64,000 bases of DNA from an uncultured Pontibacter sp. (GTDB lineage Bacteria; Bacteroidota; Bacteroidia; Cytophagales; Hymenobacteraceae), in assembly GCF_947492645.1 (NCBI RefSeq), contig NZ_CANLMZ010000006.1, forward strand, positions 124,001-188,000, read 5' to 3'. The translations under genes were made by a program, and so were the position numbers. The notes under the pieces were generated by a model, which had not been told where the DNA came from, did not search any database, and was given only the letters and a program-made list of their open reading frames with translations. Position 1 is the first letter of the stretch. Each line of letters starts with the position of its first letter. Of this stretch, positions 17,483 to 25,868 are shown in pieces.

Positions 17483-18082
17483 CTATTTTACCGATAGAAG
17501 CTCCACGTCAAAAATTAATGTGGCATTTGGCCCGATTACGTCACCAGCGCCCTGAGCGCCATAAGCCAGTCCGGAAGGTATAAATAACCTCCATTTAGCG
17601 CCTTCTTTCATTAATTGTAGTGCTTCTGTCCAGCCAGCAATTACCCCGTTCACCGGGAAAGTGGCAGGCTGACCGCGCTCATAAGAAGAGTCAAATGTAG
17701 TGCCGTCAATCAAAGTACCGTGGTAGTGTGTAGTTACAGTGTCAGAGGCAGACGGAGACTTGCCTGTTCCTTCTTTCAAAACCATGTACTGCAAACCACT
17801 TGCAAGCGTTTTCACGCCTTCTTTGTTTTTGTTTTCAGCCAAAAAGTCCTCGCCGGCTTTTTTGTTTTCGCCACCAGATGCGTTTTGCTTTTCAGCCATT
17901 TCCTGCTGAAGCGCCATCATGGCCTGCTGTACATCACTTTGAGTTAAAGTAGAAGGCTTTCCTTCCTGAGCTTCTTTAAACCCTTTCATAAATGATTCTG
18001 ACTCTACTTCTATGCCTTGTTTGCTCAGGTTAGAAGCCATATCGCGACCTATAATGTAGCTGATTTTTTCTTTTAAATCCAT
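17483..18082 (-). CDS. FKBP-type peptidyl-prolyl isomerase (Mip-like, no signal peptide)
   Basis: A 199-residue protein with two parts. Residues 1-85 are a helical dimerisation domain of the Mip/FkpA/FklB type (KISYIIGRDMASNLSKQGIEV, followed by a Gln-rich helix). Residues about 95-199 are the FKBP domain with the active-site pattern VTTHYHGTLIDGTTFDSSYERGQPATFPV, GVIAGWTEALQLMKEGAKW, and IPSGLAYGAQG. Most Mip-like proteins have a signal peptide; this one begins MDLKEKISYI without one, so a cytosolic location like FklB is expected. It speeds cis-trans isomerisation of Xaa-Pro bonds during folding. Confidence 0.92.
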   Translation of the reverse strand: MDLKEKISYIIGRDMASNLSKQGIEVESESFMKGFKEAQEGKPSTLTQSDVQQAMMALQQEMAEKQNASGGENKKAGEDFLAENKNKEGVKTLASGLQYMVLKEGTGKSPSASDTVTTHYHGTLIDGTTFDSSYERGQPATFPVNGVIAGWTEALQLMKEGAKWRLFIPSGLAYGAQGAGDVIGPNATLIFDVELLSVK

Positions 18083-18964
18083 AGTTGAGTTTTAAGCACA
18101 AAAGATGTGCTAGCTATATTAAAAAAATGTGACTATTGAATTGCTTCGCCACAAAATTAAACATTTTAGCGTTAATTTTCCCTATGCAACGCAAAACGGG
18201 CAAGCCAAGTCCCGGCTAAAGTACAAGTATAAATACTTTTGCTCAGGGTGATGAGGAGCGGCCATGATAGCCTGTAAAATAGAAGTATACTAATGTGTGC
18301 TTGTAGGTGACACGAAGTTGCCTATAAGTATAGATGGTAATCTTCTTCCGGGTTGGCAGCTGTTAAGTTATGGTTAAATGACCATTTCTTCATAAGTAAG
18401 CTAACTGTAGTGCCTAGCAGCAACAGCGATGATATCGTTGAAAAATGTCTCATGATGCAGTTTGTTAAGGAGGTGTATATTGCACTTGAACGCGATAAAG
18501 TGCCTAGGGTTTTTTAATTTTTTAAGGTCCTTCAGGTAACCCTAGAGTGGTAGATCAGGTAAGGTGTAACAGTTCAGGTTTTAAACTATAGCAGACTGTT
18601 ATTGTTGTTATAGTATACGAAGTATAAAACTGGAATTACCCAGCCTGATAAAACTAAATTATTATGCAGGAGATGTGGCATTTGTAACATACTTTGCCAT
18701 ACCTTTGCATCAAACAATGACCATGCAGCCATTTAGCTATACCCATTTGTCTTTGTTAGTGCCGGCCTTCACAGGCTTGGTTGCTGCTTCTCATCATGTA
18801 GCCTTGCGTGATGAACTGAATGGCTATTGTCTTCACTTCTTTACAACTCCGAAAGCCTTTAACGGCTAAGCCGGAGTTACCTGTCGGGTTAAGCTGTAAC
18901 ACATAGGTAATTCCGGAACGGTTAAAACAGCAATTAAAAACCAAACTTTTTTCAATTTTCATTC
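18083..18964 (+). other. Long intergenic region with a second AAGGAGGTG motif
   Basis: About 880 bases without a convincing gene. At 18467-18475 lies AAGGAGGTG, a 9-nt match to the anti-Shine-Dalgarno, spaced 6 bases before a TTG (18480) that would open a 19-codon frame. A short inverted repeat (CTAGGGTT 18504-18511 with AACCCTAG 18538-18545) follows. Further on, TACCTTTG at 18700-18707 matches the TAnnTTTG promoter box and could drive the glutamate synthase-like gene with a 250-base leader, within which a 50-codon frame (18717-18869) is possible but unsupported. Confidence 0.4.
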
Positions 18965-20521
18965 ATGGCAACAAAAATTAGCGTCAGGCAAACATTTGTC
19001 TATGTCTTTGCTGCGCTTTACTTAGTTACCTTCCTGTTATCCATTTTTGAGAGGCAGAGCCTTTGGCTGTTACTAGCTATTGTGCCGTTGCATTTGGTGT
19101 ACTTGAGTAATGTGCGCCAGGGGAAACACAGCATTCTGCGTAACTACCCGCTATTGGGTTATTTGCGGTATTTCTTTGAAAGCATACGCCCTGAACTGCG
19201 CCAGTACTTTTTTGAGTCAGACCTTGATGGTAAACCGTTTAGCCGCCGGCAGCGCTCTATAGTATACCAGCGGGCAAAAAACGTGCGCCAGACTGTACCG
19301 TTCGGTATGCAGGCGAACAGCCAGGACGTAGGTTTTGAATGGATCGCTCACACTATGTTTCCGGTGCACGTGAAAGAGGAAAACCTGCGCGTAACTGTTG
19401 GCAGCAGCAGTTGCCGACAGCCTTACAGCGCCAGCATTTACAATATTTCTGCCATGAGCTACGGTTCGCTTAGCAAAACAGCCGTTAAAGCCCTAAGTGC
19501 CGGCGCAAAACTAGGCGGCTTTGCACACAACACCGGCGAAGGTGGCGTGAGCCCGTTCCATATTGAAGGAGGCGGAGATCTTATCTGGCAGATAGGTACG
19601 GGTTACTTTGGCTGCCGCGATAAAGACGGAAATTTCTCTGAAAGGCTTTTTCAGGAAGAAGTTGCGCATCCTAACATCAAAATGGTGGAAATTAAATTAT
19701 CCCAGGGTGCCAAGCCAGGGCACGGAGGTATACTTCCGGCTGCTAAAAACACCCCAGAGATTGCAGCAATCCGAAAGGTAGAGCCTTATACCACAGTTGC
19801 CTCTCCGCCTGCTCATGCTGCTTTCAAAGACCAGTTTACCATGCTGCTTTTCGTGCAGAAGCTACGCGTTTTATCAGACGGAAAACCTATTGGCATAAAG
19901 ATTTGTATCGGTAATAAGCAGGAGTTTGAGCAATTGTGCCGCGAAATGATGCATAACCAGATTTATCCTGACTTTATAACTATAGATGGCGCCGAAGGTG
20001 GCACAGGAGCCGCACCACTTGAGTTTACCGACAGCCTGGGCATGCCGCTTTACGATGCCCTGGCATTTGTGCAAACGATGCTGGTAAAGTATGGCCTGCG
20101 CGATGAAATTAAACTAATGGCCGCAGGTAAGATCATAACTGGTGTGGATATTCTTAAAGCAATATCGTTAGGGGCGGACATGTGCTACAGCGCGCGGGGA
20201 ATGATGTTTGCGTTAGGCTGCATACAGGCCCTACAATGCGATTCCGGCAGATGCCCTGTAGGTATAGCCACCCAGGATAAAAACCTGTACCAGGGCCTTG
20301 ATGTTGCAGACAAACGAGTACGTGTCGCTAACTTTCATGGCAATACCATTAAATCGACAGTAGAGGTAATGGAAGCCTGTGGCTTTAACTCATTAAAAGA
20401 TGTTACCCCTGATAAGATTTTCAGAAGAGTAGAGCAGGGCAATACGCTTAGCTTTAAAGATATTTACTTTCCTAAAAGCCCAGCTGCCTCCCAACTTGCT
20501 AAAAAATACGTACTTAACTAA
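18965..20521 (+). CDS. FMN-binding glutamate synthase family protein
   Basis: A 518-residue protein. Two hydrophobic helices at the N-terminus (about 10-28 and 31-48) anchor it to the membrane. The rest matches the FMN-binding domain of glutamate synthase large subunits: ISAMSYGSLSKTAVKALSAGAKLGGFAHNTGEGG, then KLSQGAKPGHGG, TIDGAEGGTGAAP, MAAGKIITGVDILKAISLGADM and a Cys-rich CIQALQCDSGRCPVGIATQ that suggests an iron-sulfur site. It lacks the amidotransferase (class II glutaminase) and GXGXG domains of complete GltB, so it is a stand-alone relative whose electron donor and product are unproven. It is followed, with a 1-base gap, by the Rnk-like gene. Confidence 0.88.
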   Translation: MATKISVRQTFVYVFAALYLVTFLLSIFERQSLWLLLAIVPLHLVYLSNVRQGKHSILRNYPLLGYLRYFFESIRPELRQYFFESDLDGKPFSRRQRSIVYQRAKNVRQTVPFGMQANSQDVGFEWIAHTMFPVHVKEENLRVTVGSSSCRQPYSASIYNISAMSYGSLSKTAVKALSAGAKLGGFAHNTGEGGVSPFHIEGGGDLIWQIGTGYFGCRDKDGNFSERLFQEEVAHPNIKMVEIKLSQGAKPGHGGILPAAKNTPEIAAIRKVEPYTTVASPPAHAAFKDQFTMLLFVQKLRVLSDGKPIGIKICIGNKQEFEQLCREMMHNQIYPDFITIDGAEGGTGAAPLEFTDSLGMPLYDALAFVQTMLVKYGLRDEIKLMAAGKIITGVDILKAISLGADMCYSARGMMFALGCIQALQCDSGRCPVGIATQDKNLYQGLDVADKRVRVANFHGNTIKSTVEVMEACGFNSLKDVTPDKIFRRVEQGNTLSFKDIYFPKSPAASQLAKKYVLN

Positions 20522-20522
20522 C

Positions 20523-20933
20523 ATGAACAACACAATCTATTTAACAGAGCAGGATTATAAACGCCTGATTGAACTAATACAGATGCAACGCATGAGTGGT
20601 GGTGCAGCCGTTAACATTAGTAAATTAGGCGAAGAGCTGAAGCGCGCCAAACTAGTGCCTTCCGAAGAGATTCCTGCGGATGTTATTACCATGAACTCTC
20701 GTGTGCAGCTAAAAGACCTGCAGAGCGGCAATGAAATCGAAATCACCCTTGTTTACCCGAAGGATGCAGACATCAACAGCCGTAAAATCTCTATTTTTGC
20801 GCCAGTAGGTACAGCCATTATTGGTTGTAGAGAAGGCGATGTGGTGGAGTGGCCTGTACCTTCGGGCACCATTAACTACAGCATCGAAAAAGTAATCTAT
20901 CAACCGGAAGCAAGCGGAGACCATTATTTGTAA
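20523..20933 (+). CDS. Rnk/GreB-like regulator
   Basis: A 136-residue protein from the ATG at 20523, beginning one base after the stop of the preceding gene, so the two are probably one operon. The layout is that of Rnk: a short helical N-terminal segment (LTEQDYKRLIELIQMQ) in place of the long Gre coiled coil, then the FKBP-like GreA/GreB C-terminal domain with DLQSGNEIEITLVYPKDAD, KISIFAPVGTAIIGCREGDVVEWPVP. Rnk binds RNA polymerase and competes with Gre factors but lacks the catalytic tip. The pairing with a glutamate synthase-like gene has no obvious explanation. Confidence 0.85.
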   Translation: MNNTIYLTEQDYKRLIELIQMQRMSGGAAVNISKLGEELKRAKLVPSEEIPADVITMNSRVQLKDLQSGNEIEITLVYPKDADINSRKISIFAPVGTAIIGCREGDVVEWPVPSGTINYSIEKVIYQPEASGDHYL

Positions 20934-20959
20934 TCACATATAAAGTATAGGTGTACTAT

Positions 20960-21016
20960 CCTTTAAAAGCAGCGAAGCCCCTGGTATACGACCAGGGGCT
21001 TCGCTGCTTTTAAAGG
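20960..21016. terminator. Very long bidirectional terminator hairpin
   Basis: A perfect 26-bp stem (20960-20985 with 20991-21016) around a 5-nt loop, ending in AAAGG/CCTTT arms. It ends the glutamate synthase-like/Rnk-like operon and the convergent small gene at 21030. Confidence 0.85.
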
Positions 21017-21029
21017 AAATCGACTGTTT

Positions 21030-21185
21030 TTACAAATAGTCTGTAGTTTCTTCATCATATAAATCAAAATCCACATCTTCCTCTTCCAGGTGGGTACACA
21101 TGTATAGATAAGTAATAGCACCTACAACCAGCAGAGAAGTTCCGAGTAGGATGAAGGGAAAGCTTTTAGGATTTTTCATTTTCAT
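21030..21185 (-). CDS. Small single-span membrane protein, 51 aa
   Basis: A short frame from the ATG at 21185 to TAA at 21030. It begins MKMKNPKSFPFILLGTSLLV, so a basic N-terminus leads into one hydrophobic helix (about residues 9-28), and the tail is strongly acidic (THLEEEDVDFDLYDEETTDYL would face the other side of the membrane). The charge layout predicts N-inside, C-outside topology. Placement between two dedicated terminators (20960-21016 and 21261-21306) supports an independent gene. No family is recognised. Confidence 0.6.
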   Translation of the reverse strand: MKMKNPKSFPFILLGTSLLVVGAITYLYMCTHLEEEDVDFDLYDEETTDYL

Positions 21186-21260
21186 AGTTATTAAAGTGTT
21201 GTATTAAGTATACGGTTTAAAATGTCTTAAGTGTTTTAAGTTGCTGATTAGTGCGTGTTT

Positions 21261-21306
21261 ATAAAGTATAAAAGGCCAGGCTTACGCCTGGCCTTTTATA
21301 CTTTAT
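21261..21306. terminator. Terminator hairpin containing AAGTATA/TATACTT arms
   Basis: A perfect 21-bp stem around the loop TTAC, just downstream of the icmF stop. The outer arms contain AAGTATA and TATACTT, the heptamer that is frequent throughout the window. T-rich on both sides. Confidence 0.85.
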
Positions 21307-21332
21307 ATGCCTGAGAATGGCACCACTTATAC

Positions 21333-24300
21333 TTACATATTTCTGCGGTACTGTCCGCCTACCTCAAACAAGGCATTGGTGATCTGACCCAAAGAGCAGA
21401 ACTTCACCGTTTCCATCATCTCTTCGAAAATGTTACCATTGTTGATAGCCACCTGCTGGATACGCTTCAGCATTTCCGCAGTCTTATCTTCGTTGCCTTT
21501 CTGAAGCGACTGCAGCATCGAGATCTGGTACTGCTTTTCTTCTTCCGTTGCTCGGATAACTTCTGTAGGCAACACCGTAGGAGAGCCTGTTGAAGAAAGG
21601 AATGTGTTTACGCCAATGATCGGGTACTCGCCGGTATGCTTCAGGGTCTCATAGTATAAACTTTCTTCCTGAATCTTGCCACGCTGGTACATCGTCTCCA
21701 TGGCACCCAGCACACCGCCACGCTCTGTAATACGGTCAAACTCTACCAGTACAGCTTCTTCCACCAAGTCAGTCAGTTCTTCAATGATGAATGAGCCTTG
21801 CAGCGGATTTTCATTCTTTGCCAGACCAAGCTCACGGTTGATGATCAGCTGGATAGCCATAGCACGACGAACAGATGCTTCTGTTGGTGTAGTAATGGCC
21901 TCGTCGTAAGCATTTGTGTGTAGCGAATTACAGTTGTCGTAGATCGCGTAAAGTGCCTGCAGCGTGGTGCGGATATCGTTGAAATCGATCTCCTGCGCGT
22001 GCAGCGAACGTCCTGACGTCTGGATATGGTACTTCAACATCTGCGAACGGGCATCGGCATTATACTTGTGCTTCATCGCCTTCGCCCAGATACGGCGAGC
22101 CACACGGCCAATCACCGCATACTCCGGATCGATACCGTTAGAGAAGAAGAAGCTCAGGTTTGGGGCAAACTTGTTAATGTCCATGCCGCGGCTCACGTAG
22201 TACTCTACAAAGGTAAAGCCGTTTGCCAGCGTAAAGGCCAGCTGCGAAATTGGATTAGCACCAGCTTCTGCAATGTGATAGCCCGAAATAGACACCGAGT
22301 AGAAGTTACGTACGTTCTTATCTATAAAGTACGCCTGCACGTCACCCATTAAACGAAGCGAGAATTCTGTAGAGAAGATACAGGTATTCTGCGCCTGGTC
22401 TTCTTTCAGGATGTCAGCCTGCACCGTACCACGAACTGCAGCTAACGTACGGGTCTTGATCGGCTCGTATACTTCAGCAGGCAACACCTGGTCACCAGTC
22501 ACACCAAGCAGCATCAAACCTAGGCCATCATTACCTTTTGGCAATTCGCCCTGGTATCTTGGACGCTCAACGCCTTTCTCTTTATAGATAGCCTCTATCT
22601 TCTGGTTTATCTCATCTTCCAGACCATGCTCTTTAATGTAAAGTTCGCATTGCTGGTCGATAGCAGCATTCATAAAGAAGCCGGTAAGTATAGCTGCCGG
22701 ACCATTGATAGTCATCGAAACTGACGTCATCGGGTCAGCCAGGTTAAAGCCGGAGTATAGTTTCTTGGCATCGTCGAGGCAGCAAATGCTTACGCCCGAG
22801 TTACCAATTTTACCATAGATGTCTGGTCTGAAATCAGGGTCTTCGCCGTAAAGTGTTACCGAGTCAAAAGCCGTAGAAAGACGCTTGGCTGGCATGCCTA
22901 AGCTCACGTAGTGGAAGCGACGGTTTGTACGCTCCGGTCCGCCTTCGCCGGCAAACATACGGGTAGGGTCTTCGCCTTCGCGCTTGAACGGGAACACACC
23001 CGCTGTGTAAGGGAATTCGCCCGGTACATTCTCCTGCAGGTTCCACTTCAGTAAGTCACCCCATGCTTCGTAGCGTGGAGTAGATACTTTAGGAATCTGT
23101 AAATGAGAAAGCGACTCTGTATGTGTCTTTATTTTCAGTTCTTTATCGCGCACCTTGAACACATAGAACTCATTCTTGTAGGATTGAACCTTGTCTTTCC
23201 AGTTCTCCAGAATCTTCTTGTTCTGGCCGTCCAGGTTCAGTTCTACTTCAGCATACGCTTCTTCCAGCTGCTTCACTATACGGTCTTTATCGGCAATTTC
23301 TATACTTTGAACTGCTTCTATAGATTTTTTGATACCGTATAGTTTCTGCGCAACTTCTGCCTGGTCCTTGCTCCACTTATCATAGTTGCGGATGGTCTCA
23401 GATATTTCAGAAAGATAACGCGTGCGGGCAGGAGGGATGATGAACACCTTCTCCGACATTTCCTTTGAAGTCTGCAGGTTAGAGTTAAACTCAACACCCG
23501 TTTTCTCAGAAATTTTAGACATGATTGCTCTGTAAAGCTGGTTCATGCCCGGGTCGTTGAACTGCGACGCGATTGTTCCGAAAACCGGAATATCGTCGTC
23601 GTTCACGTCCCAAAGTTGGTGGTTGCGCTTGTACTGCTTCTTCACATCGCGTAGAGCGTCTAATGCGCCGCGCTTGTCGAATTTGTTCAGGGCAATTACA
23701 TCCGCAAAATCCAGCATGTCGATTTTCTCAAGCTGTGTGGCGGCACCATATTCCGGCGTCATCACATACAAACTCATGTCAGAATGCTCGATGATCTCGG
23801 TGTCAGACTGGCCAATGCCGGATGTTTCAAGTATAATTAAATCAAAATCAGCAGCCTTAACAATGTCCACGGCGTCCTGTACATACTTGCTCAGGGCCAG
23901 GTTGCTTTGGCGGGTTGCCAGCGAGCGCATGTAAACTCTTTCATTGGAGATTGAGTTCATACGTATTCTGTCGCCAAGCAAAGCACCACCCGTTTTACGT
24001 TTAGATGGGTCTACGGAAATGATGGCAATTTTCTTTTCCGGAAAGTCCATCAGGAAGCGGCGCACTAGTTCATCCACCAGAGACGATTTACCGGCACCAC
24101 CTGTACCAGTAATACCTAATACGGGTGTCTTCACTTCTTTTGCCTGCTCTCTTACTTCATCAAGTATAGCTCTTGCATCTTCCGGAAAGTTCTCGGCAGC
24201 AGAGATCAGGCGGGCAATCGATTTCGCGTCTTTGTCTTTCAGATGCTTTACTTCGCCGTTCAGGTTCTGTCCCGTCGGGAAGTCGCATTTCTCCAGCATG

Positions 24301-24719
24301 TCATTTATCATGCCTTGCAAGCCCATCGCGCGTCCGTCGTCAGGAGAGTAAATGCGTGCAATGCCATAACCGTGCAGTTCTTCGATCTCAGATGGAAGTA
24401 TAACACCGCCTCCGCCGCCAAATAAACGGATATGGCCACAGCCGCGCTCGTTCAGCAGGTCGTACATGTACTTGAAATACTCAATGTGACCGCCCTGGTA
24501 AGAGGTAATGGCAATGGCCTGGGCATCTTCCTGAATGGCGCAATCTACAATCTCTTGCACCGAACGGTTATGGCCAAGGTGTATCACTTCTGCGCCCGAT
24601 GCCTGGATAATACGACGCATGATATTGATCGCAGCATCGTGGCCATCGAATAAAGAAGCCGCTGTTACGATACGGATATGGTTAACAGGCTTATATGGTT
24701 CTACTGTAGTAAATGACAT
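21333..24719 (-). CDS. icmF: Fused isobutyryl-CoA mutase (IcmF)
   Basis: A 1128-residue coenzyme B12 enzyme with the three-part IcmF layout. Residues 1-150 are the cobalamin-binding domain with DGHDAA at 25-30, whose His27 is the cobalt ligand, and [15 protein letters not shown]. Residues about 195-420 are a MeaI/MeaB-type G-protein chaperone (GTGGAGKSS Walker [29 protein letters not shown]). Residues about 560-1128 are the mutase barrel ([85 protein letters not shown]). The Phe in RRFHYVS and the Gln in EDQAQN are the residues expected for isobutyryl-CoA rather than methylmalonyl-CoA. It interconverts isobutyryl-CoA and butyryl-CoA; a related substrate such as pivalyl- or isovaleryl-CoA cannot be excluded. 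Confidence 0.94.
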   Translation of the reverse strand: MSFTTVEPYKPVNHIRIVTAASLFDGHDAAINIMRRIIQASGAEVIHLGHNRSVQEIVDCAIQEDAQAIAITSYQGGHIEYFKYMYDLLNERGCGHIRLFGGGGGVILPSEIEELHGYGIARIYSPDDGRAMGLQGMINDMLEKCDFPTGQNLNGEVKHLKDKDAKSIARLISAAENFPEDARAILDEVREQAKEVKTPVLGITGTGGAGKSSLVDELVRRFLMDFPEKKIAIISVDPSKRKTGGALLGDRIRMNSISNERVYMRSLATRQSNLALSKYVQDAVDIVKAADFDLIILETSGIGQSDTEIIEHSDMSLYVMTPEYGAATQLEKIDMLDFADVIALNKFDKRGALDALRDVKKQYKRNHQLWDVNDDDIPVFGTIASQFNDPGMNQLYRAIMSKISEKTGVEFNSNLQTSKEMSEKVFIIPPARTRYLSEISETIRNYDKWSKDQAEVAQKLYGIKKSIEAVQSIEIADKDRIVKQLEEAYAEVELNLDGQNKKILENWKDKVQSYKNEFYVFKVRDKELKIKTHTESLSHLQIPKVSTPRYEAWGDLLKWNLQENVPGEFPYTAGVFPFKREGEDPTRMFAGEGGPERTNRRFHYVSLGMPAKRLSTAFDSVTLYGEDPDFRPDIYGKIGNSGVSICCLDDAKKLYSGFNLADPMTSVSMTINGPAAILTGFFMNAAIDQQCELYIKEHGLEDEINQKIEAIYKEKGVERPRYQGELPKGNDGLGLMLLGVTGDQVLPAEVYEPIKTRTLAAVRGTVQADILKEDQAQNTCIFSTEFSLRLMGDVQAYFIDKNVRNFYSVSISGYHIAEAGANPISQLAFTLANGFTFVEYYVSRGMDINKFAPNLSFFFSNGIDPEYAVIGRVARRIWAKAMKHKYNADARSQMLKYHIQTSGRSLHAQEIDFNDIRTTLQALYAIYDNCNSLHTNAYDEAITTPTEASVRRAMAIQLIINRELGLAKNENPLQGSFIIEELTDLVEEAVLVEFDRITERGGVLGAMETMYQRGKIQEESLYYETLKHTGEYPIIGVNTFLSSTGSPTVLPTEVIRATEEEKQYQISMLQSLQKGNEDKTAEMLKRIQQVAINNGNIFEEMMETVKFCSLGQITNALFEVGGQYRRNM

Positions 24720-24967
24720 ACTTTAGTAACAAGATTTATCAAAATATGATGCGAAGATAGGACTAAGATTTATAAGATTAAAGAATAGACAGGATTTGAA
24801 GCGGAGACAAATCGCATTAAATTGATATTATGTTGTTAAAAATTTAAATAAAACATAGTTTGTGTATTTCCGTTATACTTTTAAATTCATATATTAGATA
24901 ATAAATATCAAGGCAGCATTCCGATGCTGTATCACAAACTATAGATCAAACTTTAAACTGGTTAGTT

Positions 24968-25162
24968 ATGAGATTAGGTGTTTATGTATCTGGCGCTTTT
25001 GCAGCCATGGCACTCGTGTTAGGTTATTTATTCAGAGTTATGCACCTGCCAGACGCACACGAACTACTTATAGTTGGTTTAGGTGTGGCGGCTGTTGTAT
25101 TTATCCCTCTTTTTGCGGCTTATAACTATAAAAGAAGGGCCCATTCTACTGCCAACGTATAG
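24968..25162 (+). CDS. Small GldL-like membrane protein, 64 aa
   Basis: Two hydrophobic helices (about residues 4-24 and 33-53) joined by RVMHLPDAHE, with a short basic tail (NYKRRAHSTANV). The pattern GYLFRVMHLPDAHELLIVGLG strongly recalls the two-helix N-terminus of GldL, the inner-membrane motor subunit of the type IX secretion/gliding machinery, which has a similar KIMHWPGA loop. But this protein stops after the helices and lacks the long cytoplasmic part, so it is a GldL-domain small protein, not GldL itself. No gld genes are adjacent. Function unknown. Confidence 0.65.
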   Translation: MRLGVYVSGAFAAMALVLGYLFRVMHLPDAHELLIVGLGVAAVVFIPLFAAYNYKRRAHSTANV

Positions 25163-25175
25163 TTTATAGTTCAGG

Positions 25176-25677
25176 CTATAATAAACGGGCTTCCCCTAAA
25201 CCTGCTTCTTTGGCAATGGATACCAGGTCGGTTACATTGGCTGTGCCCAGTTTCTGCTATATGTTTTTGCGGTGAGTGCTTACGGTGTTTTTGCTGATGT
25301 ATAGTTTAACGGCAATGGCTTAGGTACTCAGGCCCTGGCATATCAGGTTTAGTATATTTACTTCGCGTTTGTGCAGGCATTTAATAAAGAGCAGCTGGCG
25401 CAGGTTTTCGCGGAGTGCCTGCACCAGCTGCTCTTTCTTGTTCATACATGTACTCCATTCTACCCATTTCCCGAATCCCCTCTAAAGTATATCCTAAGGT
25501 TTCTTTGTTGGTGCGGTTGCACCATACCACGCCTTTTTGCAGGTCTGAAATTTAAATGTTGGCGGGCACCTCATGCACTACACGCTCCAGTAAACTGTAT
25601 TGCTCTTTTAGCTGCTGTAATTCCTGTTTAAGTTTACTAATCTTTTCTTAGGCTTTAGAGGTAGTTTGCTTCTGCAT
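25176..25677 (-). pseudogene. Decayed PAS-LuxR family regulator
   Basis: Reading the minus strand from ATG 25677 gives MQKQTTSKA-stop-EKISKLKQELQQLKEQ, then LERVVHEVPANI-stop-ISDLQKGVVWCNRTNKETLGYTLEGI: the N-terminal coiled coil and first half of a PAS domain found in Bacteroidota PAS-LuxR regulators. After a frameshift or deletion the other frame continues (KREVNILNLICQGLST-stop-AIAVKLYISKNTVSTHRKNI-stop-QKLGTANVTDLVSIAKEAGL): a LuxR/GerE helix-turn-helix. Four stops (codons at 25648-25650, 25552-25554, 25320-25322, 25257-25259), a frame change and loss of the second half of PAS make it a clear pseudogene. Each stop could arise by one substitution (AAA or TAT to TAA, CAG to TAG). Confidence 0.88.
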
Positions 25678-25842
25678 GTGTATGGTAAAAAGCTGATGTG
25701 GTTGTGTATGCAAATTAAATATAAGATTATCCGGTTAATACATATATAATTCTATAGTTTGATGTTTGGTTAATTTGTCATGCTTCTCATAAATTTCCTT
25801 TAAAACGTGGGCAGAATAGCAGAAACAAACGCACTTTCTTCT

Positions 25843-25850
25843 TAACTTTG
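25843..25850 (+). promoter_or_regulatory. TAnnTTTG -7 box before lepA
   Basis: TAACTTTG exactly matches the Bacteroidota -7 consensus and lies 18 bases before the lepA ATG at 25869, implying a very short leader. No convincing -33 element was found. Confidence 0.5.
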
Positions 25851-25868
25851 TTATTCGTATAGATATTT

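Noticed and set aside
18717-18869. 50-codon frame just after a TAnnTTTG box
   Set aside because: Promoter box match is tempting, but the peptide has no signal, domain or clear composition bias; not called as a gene.
24968-25162. Full GldL gliding motor subunit
   Set aside because: Only the two-helix part is present; the protein ends at 64 residues and no gldM/gldN follow.
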